A stretch of 19,122 nt of DNA, taken from the NCBI GenBank assembly GCA_009786275.1, contig WQTL01000507.1, positions 1-19,122 on the forward strand, read 5' to 3'. The stretch comes from Bacillota bacterium. Its GTDB lineage: Bacteria > Bacillota > Clostridia > Oscillospirales > Acutalibacteraceae. The stretch's first letter is position 1, and each line of letters starts with the position of its first letter. Under the pieces are notes generated by a model that saw only the letters and a list, made by a program, of their open reading frames with translations, was not told the origin of the DNA and searched no databases. Position numbers and translations under genes: made by a program. Below are positions 1-6,521 of the stretch, piece after piece.

Positions 1-226
1 CGGCGATGCCGCCGCCCGCCGTGCGCACGGTGAAGGCGTCGTCGCCCAGGGCCGCGTCAAGCCTGACCCTGATCGCCGGGCCGCCCGGTTGCGAGGTGAT
101 CTCGAAGGGCGCGGCGGTCATCAGGTTCAGGTAATGCCGCAGCTCGGCGGCGGCGTAGGCCTCCGGCGGGGCGGGGCCGGGGGTGGTAAGGATTTTGAGG
201 AGAGGGCTGCCGTTTTGTGCGATCAT
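1..226 (-). CDS. GH67N/DUF4838-like protein, N-terminal fragment (3' end outside window)
   Basis: Only the first 75 codons are visible; the gene continues past the left edge. The peptide starts MIAQNGSPLLKIL and contains a helix with the pattern AAAELRHYLNLMT, followed by an Asp/Gly-rich stretch ending DAFTVRTAGGGIA. This matches the layout of the alpha-glucuronidase N-terminal-like domain (GH67N), which in gut bacteria often precedes a DUF4838 or other glycosidase module: an 'AAxELxxYL' helix, then 'L..D.F.i....ggi.I'. No catalytic module can be seen, so the activity is unknown. The start is fixed by a TAGGAGG Shine-Dalgarno sequence 5 nt upstream, whose TAG is the stop codon of the preceding gene. 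This implies translational coupling and a shared operon. No signal peptide is visible at this start, so the protein is probably cytoplasmic. Family assignment is by pattern recognition from a short stretch. Confidence 0.62.
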   Translation of the reverse strand, partial: MIAQNGSPLLKILTTPGPAPPEAYAAAELRHYLNLMTAAPFEITSQPGGPAIRVRLDAALGDDAFTVRTAGGGIA

Positions 227-235
227 ATTGGCCTC

Positions 236-2386
236 CTATACAATATCCTGTTCCGCCAATTCCATCATGTCCTCGAAGCCCACCGGGCCGTCGGCGCCGT
301 TATCGGCAAGCAGGCCGTGGTAGCGCCCCAGCCAGTAGGGCATAATCATGTTGTACGATTTTTGCAGGTACTTGCCCATCCCGCCCGAGGCCGCCGCGTA
401 CACGTCGCTGCCCATGGAGCCGCGCTCGTCCATCGGCAGGCCGAGCGGGAAGCCCGTGGCGGGGTCGTAGAGGCGCTCGCCCTCGGCCTGTGCATCGGGG
501 CGGGTGGCGTTGTCGATACGGAAGCCCCGGGGATTCACCGGGAAGCGGGACAGCTGCCAGGCGAGAACCTCCGCCAGGGGGCGGCCCCGGGCGTCCTTGA
601 TTTCGCGGCCGTTGTGGGCCAGCTGGTAGGTGAGATACCACTCCACGTCGCGGGAGTATTGCAGCACCTTCCACCAGGAATCGGCTCCCATACGATATTT
701 TTCAACAAGCACGGGGTCGCGCTCCAGCTGCAAAAGGGTGTAATACGATATGGCGGACATGCGGATGTCCGAGTAATTCATAAACTGGATGATGGAATGG
801 AACATCTCCTCGTCCGAGAACTCCTCGCCGCCGAGCTCCCGGCCCAGGGCCACGTGCCTGTCGTAGTATTCGCCCAGCAGGTCGGCATAACGATAAGGCT
901 CGTCTAAAGCCAGCTTGCGGTAGATGCCGTGCCATTGGGCGTCGCCCGTCACGTGATGGGCGACTTTGAACAATTGCAGCAGGATGGAAAGCCCCAGGGG
1001 GGCGTCCAAAAAGCCGTCGCTGCCGCGGTTGGAGTAGTACTCCCGGCTCATGCGCGCCCAGGAGGTGGGCTGGCCCCCCGCGTCGGTGTGGCAGAAATCG
1101 TTGCCGGCGATGTGCTTCGCGTGGCGTGCGGCGATGCCGGAAATGATTTGCGCCAGCTCCGGGTCCTCGGGGCCGAGGATGTCGTAGGCCAGCTGCCACA
1201 CGGCGTAGTGCCCCACCAGCTCGTCGTTGGAGGTGTCGCACTTGTAGGTGATGTCGTCGTCGTTCCAGCCGTCGTCGGCGTAGAGGCGGCGCAGGCGCTC
1301 CGGGATGGGCAGGGAGCTGTCCACGGACAGCAGGGGGGGCATGTCGTCGCCCTTTTTCGTCGTCGTCGGCACCCGCACGGAGATCAATTTGCCCTCGGGC
1401 GTGTATTTCTTGCGGAAGAACACCCCGTCGCTGAAATGCACGGGGTCGTCCGCCGGGTCGTTGACATGGTAGGTGCGGGCGATGTAGCCCTCCGCGTTGC
1501 GGAACACGATCTCTGGCATCGCGTCGGCCGCGGCCCAGTCGGCGGGCTCCAGCGGCGCGGGGTCGTGGACCACCATGCCCGTCGGCCCGTTCTCGGGCAG
1601 GGTGGTGGCGTAGGGGCGGCCCTCGATGAGGTATTCCTTGCTGCATCGGTTCGACGCGGCCTTGTTGTAGCGCACGAAGGCCGGCACCGTGCCCTTCCAC
1701 CCGGGGATGCAGCACAGCAGCAGGCAGGCCTCCGTCCAGAGCGTGGCGAGCTCTTTTGCCCGTTGTATATCCTCGGGGGAGGCCTTCGGGTCGTCCCGCA
1801 GCACGGCGTAGCGGCACAGGTCGCCCATGGCGACTAAGCTCGTCCAGAGGCCGTCGTTGTCCGAGGCGAAGCCCGTCCAGGCCTTCTTTTCGGCCTTATA
1901 CACCCCGCCGCTGAGCATGCCGCGCCGGTTCATGCAGCGATAATTTATTTCCGAGTACAGGCAGGCCTTCTGCTGGGCGCTCATGGGCTTGAAGGCGATG
2001 TGCGATACGCCCGTCTCGGTCAGCGCGAAAACGCCATCATTGCCGTCGGGCTGAAGGGATTTCACGGTGTTGTCGAGCAAATACCCGTGGGCGCGGAAGC
2101 ACTGCACACGGTCGTAGGGCTCGGGGTTGGCGGGGTCGACGCGCCACAGGCCCTCGCCTGTGCCAACCCAGAGGACGCCCGCGGGCGACTGCGTATGGCA
2201 CAGCACGGCCTCTGCGGGCAGGAAATCGGGCAGCAGCGCGGCCTGGCTGTCGTCCAGGGCAGGGAAGGTGAGCGCGTCAAGCTCTTCTGCCTTGTCCGCC
2301 CACGCGGCGATGGGCTTGCGTATGGCGAAGCGCTGGGGCGTCGCGCGCATTTGCGCGGGGCTGCCGGTGTAGTCACGTTTGGACAT
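236..2386 (-). CDS. 716-aa protein, propeller-like N-terminus plus probable alpha/alpha-toroid; family not recognised
   Basis: I do not recognise the exact family. Residues about 60-130 contain a stretch like a two-component-regulator propeller blade (VLWVGTGEGLWRVDP, then a second strand group near 117-130). Residues about 170-230 and 385-690 are long helices rich in Trp, Tyr, His and acidic residues, as in alpha/alpha-toroid glycan-active enzymes. Conspicuous conserved-looking motifs are DNDGLWTS (176-183), KCDTSNDELVGHY (382-394), a Gly/Asp segment NRGSDGFLDAPLG (453-465) and SGGMGKYLQKSYNM (667-680). No signal peptide or membrane segment is evident. The start is set by AAGGAGG 5 nt upstream. 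The frame stays open further upstream, but that stretch lies inside the PIG-L gene. It lies 26 nt after the deacetylase and its stop codon sits in the next gene's Shine-Dalgarno, so it is in the middle of an operon. A role as glycosidase or lyase is an inference from fold and neighbours. Confidence 0.82.
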   Translation of the reverse strand: MSKRDYTGSPAQMRATPQRFAIRKPIAAWADKAEELDALTFPALDDSQAALLPDFLPAEAVLCHTQSPAGVLWVGTGEGLWRVDPANPEPYDRVQCFRAHGYLLDNTVKSLQPDGNDGVFALTETGVSHIAFKPMSAQQKACLYSEINYRCMNRRGMLSGGVYKAEKKAWTGFASDNDGLWTSLVAMGDLCRYAVLRDDPKASPEDIQRAKELATLWTEACLLLCCIPGWKGTVPAFVRYNKAASNRCSKEYLIEGRPYATTLPENGPTGMVVHDPAPLEPADWAAADAMPEIVFRNAEGYIARTYHVNDPADDPVHFSDGVFFRKKYTPEGKLISVRVPTTTKKGDDMPPLLSVDSSLPIPERLRRLYADDGWNDDDITYKCDTSNDELVGHYAVWQLAYDILGPEDPELAQIISGIAARHAKHIAGNDFCHTDAGGQPTSWARMSREYYSNRGSDGFLDAPLGLSILLQLFKVAHHVTGDAQWHGIYRKLALDEPYRYADLLGEYYDRHVALGRELGGEEFSDEEMFHSIIQFMNYSDIRMSAISYYTLLQLERDPVLVEKYRMGADSWWKVLQYSRDVEWYLTYQLAHNGREIKDARGRPLAEVLAWQLSRFPVNPRGFRIDNATRPDAQAEGERLYDPATGFPLGLPMDERGSMGSDVYAAASGGMGKYLQKSYNMIMPYWLGRYHGLLADNGADGPVGFEDMMELAEQDIV

Positions 2387-2391
2387 GGGCG

Positions 2392-2398
2392 CCTCCTT
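2392..2398 (-). promoter_or_regulatory. Shine-Dalgarno AAGGAGG that decides the start of the 716-aa gene
   Basis: AAGGAGG on the minus strand sits 5 nt before the ATG at 2386. The same frame is open to about 3145, but no comparable ribosome binding site serves an upstream start. This site therefore decides the start. Confidence 0.8.
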
Positions 2399-2412
2399 AA
2401 CCGATTTGGTGT

Positions 2413-3207
2413 CTAATATTTCCCCAGCAGGCTCTTCTCGCAGAACTCCGGCGCGCCGTGCGCGTGGAGCGTTGCCAGCACGCGGAAGCCCTCGGCCCGC
2501 AGGCTGAAGCGGCGCAGGCCGAAGCGCAGCTGGCGCACGATCGTCAGGAGCCTGAACATGTCCGCGAGGGTCTTTTTGCCGTAGGCGAACATCTGGCTTT
2601 TGTGCAGGGCGACGGCCTCCACCTGCCGGTCGAAATCCCTTTTTTTGAGCCGGACATAGCGGTTGGGCCTGTCGGTGAACCAATACGCGATGCCCGCGGG
2701 CGCCTTTTCGCATGCCGTCCCGCCGAGGTCCTTGATGTAATGGTGGTTGGCGATGTGGATGAAGACGTCGGACACCGCCTTGCCCACCCGCAGGTGGTCC
2801 ATGTGGAGCTCCGTGGGGACCAGGTGGTCCACGGTGAAAACGATGTCCGGGGCGGCTTTCGCCAGCGCCAGGGCGATTTGGTCCGTCAGCTCCGCCTGAC
2901 CGTAGCGACCGCCGTCGCGGAAGCCGAGCATGACGATTTCGTCCGCGCCCAGGTGCGCCGCCGCGGCCCGGGCCTCCGCCTCGCGCGTGATGACGAGGTC
3001 CTCCGGCAGGACATCCGGGGTCTCGCCGCCGTAGCGGCCGTCGGTGGCGATGATATAGGTGACGTGCTTTCCCAGGGCCTTCAGCCGCGCGACAGTGCCC
3101 CCCGCGCCGATCTCGATGTCGTCCGGGTGCGGCGCGACGAAGCAATAGCGCTCGTAATTCAACAGCTTCGGGGCGGGGAGGGCCAGCTTGAAGATCAGCT
3201 TGAACAT
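2413..3207 (-). CDS. PIG-L (LmbE-like) family zinc-dependent deacetylase, paralogue 1
   Basis: The 264-aa protein has the PIG-L/LmbE fold signature. PHPDD lies at residues 26-30 (the usual AHPDD, with catalytic Asp and zinc His), followed by a Gly-rich loop GAGGT and TDGRYGG (55-61). The second zinc motif HMDH is at 135-138. A C-terminal LHKSQ (201-205) matches the KxxAxxxHxSQ helix common in the family. Members remove N-acetyl groups from GlcNAc-containing or related substrates. The actual substrate here is unknown. AAGGAG lies 7 nt before the ATG. The gene follows the M24 peptidase homologue across a 95-nt gap holding two hairpins and precedes the 716-aa gene by 26 nt. A close paralogue lies at 8086-8892; residues 11-60 match it at 45 of 50 positions. 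No signal peptide is visible, so it is probably cytoplasmic. Confidence 0.93.
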   Translation of the reverse strand: MFKLIFKLALPAPKLLNYERYCFVAPHPDDIEIGAGGTVARLKALGKHVTYIIATDGRYGGETPDVLPEDLVITREAEARAAAAHLGADEIVMLGFRDGGRYGQAELTDQIALALAKAAPDIVFTVDHLVPTELHMDHLRVGKAVSDVFIHIANHHYIKDLGGTACEKAPAGIAYWFTDRPNRYVRLKKRDFDRQVEAVALHKSQMFAYGKKTLADMFRLLTIVRQLRFGLRRFSLRAEGFRVLATLHAHGAPEFCEKSLLGKY

Positions 3208-3231
3208 GGTGCAGCTCCTTCTTTCGGCTGC

Positions 3232-3255
3232 GGGCGACAGGTTGCCGCCCCTACA
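3232..3255 (-). repeat. REP-like palindrome (TGTAG + GC-rich hairpin)
   Basis: Read on the minus strand this is TGTAG, then GGGCGGCA, ACC, TGTCGCCC: an 8-bp stem with one G-U pair and a 3-nt loop. It shares the layout TGTAG-RGRCG...CGYCYC with the elements at 7996-8078. This suggests one family of small intergenic palindromes. It lies 25 nt upstream of the PIG-L start. Confidence 0.6.
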
Positions 3256-3261
3256 GGCAAG

Positions 3262-3287
3262 CCGGGCTTTCCCTGAGGAAAACCCGG
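3262..3287 (-). terminator. Hairpin just downstream of the M24 gene, possible weak terminator or attenuator
   Basis: On the minus strand CCGGGTTTTCC and GGAAAGCCCGG form an 11-bp stem with one G-U pair and the loop TCAG. It begins 15 nt after the M24 stop codon. No T-tract follows (CTTGCCTG), so full termination is doubtful. It could act as a partial terminator or an mRNA-stabilising 3' end. On the plus strand the same stem has a C-A mismatch, so it fits minus-strand RNA better. Confidence 0.5.
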
Positions 3288-3302
3288 TTCTTGCATGATT
3301 CT

Positions 3303-4421
3303 TTACGCAATTTCAAAAATATCGGGCGTGAGGGAGGACAGCTTCTTGCAGCCCTCCGCCGTCACCACGTACATGTCCTCCACCCCCAGCTGGGTGTCGC
3401 CGTAGGCCTCCCAGGCCTCGATCTCGAAGACCATGTTCTCCTCGAAGGCCATGTCGGGGCCGCCCAGGGAGCCGAACAGGTGCGCGTCCTCCACCTGCAG
3501 GCCGATGCTGTGCCCCATCAGGTAGGCCGCGCCGCCGGGCACGTGCTCGTCGTACCACTCCGCCGCCGCGTCGCTGAGCTGCGCCATGTTGACGCCGGGG
3601 CGGATGTTCTCCGCGCAGTAGCGCTGCAAGCGGATCAGGCCGTCCAGGACGGTCCTGGCCTCGCCGTCCGCCTGCCCGAGGATGGCGTGTTTGTTGAGAT
3701 CGGACACGTAGCCCTTGTAGACCGCGCCCAGATCGAGGCGGACGATTTCGCCGCGCTGTAATTCGCGGCCCACGCCCGGGGCCTCGGGGTCGGAATCCCC
3801 GAAGCGGATGGTGAAATGGTTCCAGTCCTCGGCCCCTTGGCGCAGCATTTCCGCGCGGGCGAAGCTGATGAGCTCGTCGTCGGTGAGGCCCTCTTTCAAG
3901 ATGCCAAGGCACTTTTCTGTCACGGTTTGGGTGATCTCCATGGCGCGGGTGAGGCGCGCGAGCTCCTCTTCCGACTTGACCAGGCGCAGGGTATTGAGGA
4001 TGTCGTCGCAGACCACCAGCTCCGCCTCGCCGGCGGCAAGGGCGTCGGCCACGTATTTGGGGATGTCGGATTCCACGCCCACGCGCCCGCCGAAGCCCAT
4101 CTCCTCCAGGGTGGGCAGCAGCATATCCTCGATCATATCGCGCGAGAAGATGGCTATGCTGTCGTCCGCCCAGCAGAACTCGTCGATGCTCATGAAGCCG
4201 ACCCAGTTGAGCACGGTGACGCTGCCGTCCCGCTTGATCACGCTGAAGTTCGGGAACTTGTTGTCCAGGGCCTCCAATATGGGGTTGGGCGCGCCGTGCA
4301 GGGTGGGCAGGCCGGTGGTATACCAGACATTGCGCGGCGAGGTGACAACCATGAAGTCCAGGTTATGCCGCTCCATCAGGGCGGCGGCGCGCTGTTTGTT
4401 GTAGCCTACGGGTGGTTGCAT
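3303..4421 (-). CDS. M24 family metallopeptidase homologue (Xaa-Pro peptidase/creatinase fold)
   Basis: The 372-aa protein has a creatinase-like N-terminal domain (about 1-150, including SPRNVWYTTG) and a C-terminal pita-bread domain (about 155-370). The five dimetal ligands of the M24 family can be placed: Asp230 and Asp241 (in RLDLGAVYKGYVSD), His304 (GHSIGL), Glu335 (VFEIEAWE) and Glu348 (GVED). The usual second histidine seven residues after His304 (GHxxGxxxHE in relatives) appears to be replaced by Glu311, so the substrate may be unusual. The family includes Xaa-Pro aminopeptidases, prolidases and creatinases, and I cannot choose among them. The start is supported by AAGGAGG 12 nt upstream, slightly long spacing. 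It lies 7 nt after the GtrA-like gene, whose end overlaps this ribosome binding site region, so it is in the same operon. Confidence 0.9.
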   Translation of the reverse strand: MQPPVGYNKQRAAALMERHNLDFMVVTSPRNVWYTTGLPTLHGAPNPILEALDNKFPNFSVIKRDGSVTVLNWVGFMSIDEFCWADDSIAIFSRDMIEDMLLPTLEEMGFGGRVGVESDIPKYVADALAAGEAELVVCDDILNTLRLVKSEEELARLTRAMEITQTVTEKCLGILKEGLTDDELISFARAEMLRQGAEDWNHFTIRFGDSDPEAPGVGRELQRGEIVRLDLGAVYKGYVSDLNKHAILGQADGEARTVLDGLIRLQRYCAENIRPGVNMAQLSDAAAEWYDEHVPGGAAYLMGHSIGLQVEDAHLFGSLGGPDMAFEENMVFEIEAWEAYGDTQLGVEDMYVVTAEGCKKLSSLTPDIFEIA

Positions 4422-4428
4422 AGGTGAT

Positions 4429-4965
4429 CTATTCCTCCTTCGGCTTCTTTTTTCGATGTACCACGAATCGGTTCAGGGGATACAGCCAAGCGGTGGCGAG
4501 GATGGTGGACACCGGCCTTGCCGCCAGCTCCCCGTAGTGCGCGATGGCCCCGCCCATGCCCGCGGTGACGCGGATAATCTCCATGCCCACCCAGGTGGTG
4601 GCGAAGATGGAGAACGTGACCATGCAGAAGTGCAGGAAAATACTCACCGCCGGGTTGGCGTCCGCGGCGAAGGTAAATTTCCGGTTGAGCACGAAGCCGA
4701 CGGTCTCGCCCAGGGCCGTGGAGAGCAAAAACGCCCACAGGAAGCCCAGGCCCTCGTATTCGAGCACCCATATGCTCACCGGGGCCGTGTTGAAGCTCTT
4801 GAACAGCACGTAGGCGAACAGGTAGTAGGAGCCGATCTCCACCGGGACGCCCACCGCGCCCACCAGGTTCCACTTGATGAACTTGTAGATCTCGGCGTGC
4901 TTTTCCGTGAAGGCTTTGAATTTCACGCGCAAGGCATTGAATTTCTCGTTTTTGATTTGTTTCAT
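4429..4965 (-). CDS. GtrA-like family membrane protein
   Basis: The 178-aa protein has a basic, charged N-terminus and about four hydrophobic helices (near 32-56, 72-95, 106-131 and 144-165), with a basic C-terminal tail HRKKKPKEE. The motif NRKFTF (94-99) after the second helix and the terminal WLYPLNRFVVHRK are hallmarks of the GtrA family. Family members are proposed to help move lipid-linked sugars across the membrane for polysaccharide or O-antigen/teichoic-acid glycosylation. The ATG overlaps the stop of the Gfo/Idh/MocA gene in an ATGA, so translation is probably coupled. The protein stops 7 nt before the M24 gene. No glycosyltransferase partner of the GtrB type lies in the window, so its role here is not clear. 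Confidence 0.88.
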   Translation of the reverse strand: MKQIKNEKFNALRVKFKAFTEKHAEIYKFIKWNLVGAVGVPVEIGSYYLFAYVLFKSFNTAPVSIWVLEYEGLGFLWAFLLSTALGETVGFVLNRKFTFAADANPAVSIFLHFCMVTFSIFATTWVGMEIIRVTAGMGGAIAHYGELAARPVSTILATAWLYPLNRFVVHRKKKPKEE

Positions 4966-6083
4966 GCCGCGCCCTTTGTGGGGATTTTCCCGTCCACTTT
5001 GGCGTAGAGGCTCTTCGTCTCCTCCAGGGCCAGGATCTCCTCACGGCTGACCGGGCGCTGCTCGATGAAGGACAGATAGCCCATCAGCGCGCAGGTGACG
5101 GCGCTGGCGGCGTCCTCCAGGGTGTAGGCGAAGGGCGTGCCCTCCAGCAGGCACTGGGCGAAGTGGTCGTCCGTGTTGCGCCCGGAGATGAAGTAGTAGT
5201 CCGGGAAGGCCCCGTGGCGCACCTCCGGCTCGTCCCAGTCGTAGGCCATGTCGCCGGCCTGCTCCGCCTCGGAGTAGATGCGCAGGGCGGGCTCGCCCTC
5301 GTGGTTCTCGATGATGGAGCCCTGGGAGCCGTAAATCTCCGTGCTGTTGTTGGCGGGGGAGACCTGGGTGGAGCTGACGGTGATCTCGGCCATGGCGCCG
5401 TTCTGAAAGGTGGCGATGCAGATGGCGTTGTCGTCGCCCTTCATGGGCAGGGTGGCCACCTGCTTGCGCATGAGCATCATCACGGATTCCACGCGGTCGC
5501 CCAGGATGTACTCCAGGCAGCCGAACTTGTGCACAGACATATCCAGCCAGCAGCCGCCGCAGCGGTAGAGGTCGCCCTTCCAGGTATCCGGGTTCTCGTT
5601 GGCCTCGATCTCGTTGCAGCCCTCGTAGGTGCGCACGAGGCAGACGTCGCCCACCAGGCCCTTCTCAATCGCGTCGTGCATGGCGTTGTGGATGGGAAGG
5701 AAGCGGTGGTTTTCCGCGATCATCAGGCGCACGCCGTTGCGCTCGGCGTCCGCGATCATTTTGCGGCAGCCCTCCAGGGTCATGGCCATGGGCTTTTCGC
5801 ACAGCACGTGCTTGCCCGCGTTCAGGCATTTCTCCACGATCTCCTCGTGGATGTCGTGCGGCACGGAGACCAGCACCGCGTCGATGTCCGCGGCCAGCAG
5901 CTCCTCCAGGGTGCGGTAGGGGGTCATTTCATTGGCGGTGAAGCCCTCCGCCACCTCGCAGGCCAGCTCCCAGTTGAGGTCATGCACCGCGGTGTACTCC
6001 ACGTAGGGCGAGTCCTCCGCGCCGTCCGTGTGAAAAAAGAAAGGGAACCCGCAGCCGACGAATCCCATTTTTATGCGTTCCAT
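4962..6083 (-). CDS. Gfo/Idh/MocA family NAD(P)-dependent oxidoreductase
   Basis: The 373-aa protein has an N-terminal Rossmann domain starting MGFVGCGF, with strand and loop LVSVPHDIHEEI and the diagnostic EKP motif (CEKPMAMTL, Glu96-Lys97-Pro98). The C-terminal alpha/beta domain has WLDMSVHKFG, where Asp181 and His185 match the catalytic D-x3-H arrangement. These enzymes oxidise or reduce sugars, inositols and amino-sugars with NAD(P). The third residue of the usual GxGxxG/A dinucleotide loop is Phe15, a deviation seen in some subfamilies. No signal peptide is visible, so it is cytoplasmic. The ATG has AAGGAGG 7 nt upstream. The gene lies 78 nt after a small-protein gene, with a hairpin in the gap, and overlaps the GtrA-like gene by 4 nt. 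Substrate is not deducible from the sequence. Confidence 0.93.
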   Translation of the reverse strand: MERIKMGFVGCGFPFFFHTDGAEDSPYVEYTAVHDLNWELACEVAEGFTANEMTPYRTLEELLAADIDAVLVSVPHDIHEEIVEKCLNAGKHVLCEKPMAMTLEGCRKMIADAERNGVRLMIAENHRFLPIHNAMHDAIEKGLVGDVCLVRTYEGCNEIEANENPDTWKGDLYRCGGCWLDMSVHKFGCLEYILGDRVESVMMLMRKQVATLPMKGDDNAICIATFQNGAMAEITVSSTQVSPANNSTEIYGSQGSIIENHEGEPALRIYSEAEQAGDMAYDWDEPEVRHGAFPDYYFISGRNTDDHFAQCLLEGTPFAYTLEDAASAVTCALMGYLSFIEQRPVSREEILALEETKSLYAKVDGKIPTKGAA

Positions 6084-6104
6084 AAGTACTCCTCCTTTTG
6101 TGAT

Positions 6105-6148
6105 CGTGCCCGGCGCCGCAACGATGTTCCGTTGTAACGCCGGGCGCG
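6105..6148 (-). other. Long imperfect hairpin between the 72-aa gene and the oxidoreductase gene
   Basis: On the minus strand the 8-bp outer stem (GCCCGGCG with CGCCGGGC) is extended by about three more pairs outward. A 3x3 internal loop separates it from an inner CAACG/CGTTG stem with a 6-nt loop. It ends about 8 nt before the oxidoreductase Shine-Dalgarno. No U-tract follows. It may be an attenuator, a processing site, or a protective 3' hairpin for the upstream small gene. Confidence 0.5.
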
Positions 6149-6161
6149 GGTTATGCTGCTG

Positions 6162-6380
6162 TTACAGCGCGGCCCATTCCTCCACGACCTTGTCGAGGAT
6201 CTCCGGGGTCAGGCCGAACTGCTTGGCCTGGGGGAACTTCGAAATGGTGCGGAAGGTCATCATGTAGCCCAGCTTCAGCTGGGGGTTCGTCGTGAAATCG
6301 GGGAAGTACTTCGCCAGGATCTCCACCGCCGCGGGGTTCTTCATGATGTCCTTGAGCTTGGTATCCAGAGTGATCGCCAT
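6162..6380 (-). CDS. 72-aa helical protein, weakly DUF1858-like; first gene of the leftward operon
   Basis: The protein starts MAITLDTKLKDIMKNP and ends KVVEEWAAL. It is predicted as mostly short helices, with the pattern 'T.dT.l.di..np.a.eiL.kyfP' followed by a Met/Thr-rich turn (YMMTFRTISKF). This loosely resembles the DUF1858 layout but lacks that family's cysteines, so no firm family is claimed. It has no signal peptide or membrane segment. GGGAGG lies 8 nt before the ATG and a strong promoter (6412-6440) just upstream. The same frame stays open for a long way upstream, but that stretch is antisense to the symporter gene. A small leading gene could be regulatory or an accessory of the enzymes, which is speculation. 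Confidence 0.72.
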   Translation of the reverse strand: MAITLDTKLKDIMKNPAAVEILAKYFPDFTTNPQLKLGYMMTFRTISKFPQAKQFGLTPEILDKVVEEWAAL

Positions 6381-6411
6381 TTGTTTTGCCTCCCAACAAT
6401 TTATTTTACCC

Positions 6412-6440
6412 ATTGTAGCACAACGTGCAGGGGCAGTCAA
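6412..6440 (-). promoter_or_regulatory. Sigma70-type promoter of the leftward operon
   Basis: On the minus strand, -35 TTGACT (6440-6435) and -10 TACAAT (6417-6412) are separated by 17 bp. Transcription would start near 6405, about 25 nt before the 72-aa gene. Each box has five of six consensus bases. Confidence 0.72.
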
Positions 6441-6461
6441 GGAAAACTTACTATTTTTCTC

Positions 6462-6490
6462 TTGCCTTTTTGCCTTTTTTGATTTATAAT
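6462..6490 (+). promoter_or_regulatory. Sigma70-type promoter of the sugar symporter gene
   Basis: -35 TTGCCT (6462-6467) and a perfect -10 TATAAT (6485-6490) are 17 bp apart, about 32 bp before the ATG at 6522. A T-rich direct repeat (TGCCTTTT twice, 6463-6479) overlaps the -35. The promoter is divergent from the one at 6412-6440, with 21 bp between the two -35 boxes, room for a shared operator. Confidence 0.74.
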
Positions 6491-6521
6491 TACGGCAAGC
6501 AAACAGGGGAGGAACGATTTT

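Noticed and set aside
2387..3145. Upstream extension of the 716-aa gene to about 969 residues
   Set aside because: The extension overlaps almost all of a clear PIG-L gene in another frame and reads as Arg/Gly/Pro-rich shadow sequence. The ATG at 2386 has a strong Shine-Dalgarno.
5163..6137. Plus-strand frame of 324 codons opposite the oxidoreductase gene
   Set aside because: It is a His/Val/Ala-rich shadow of a well-supported gene on the other strand.
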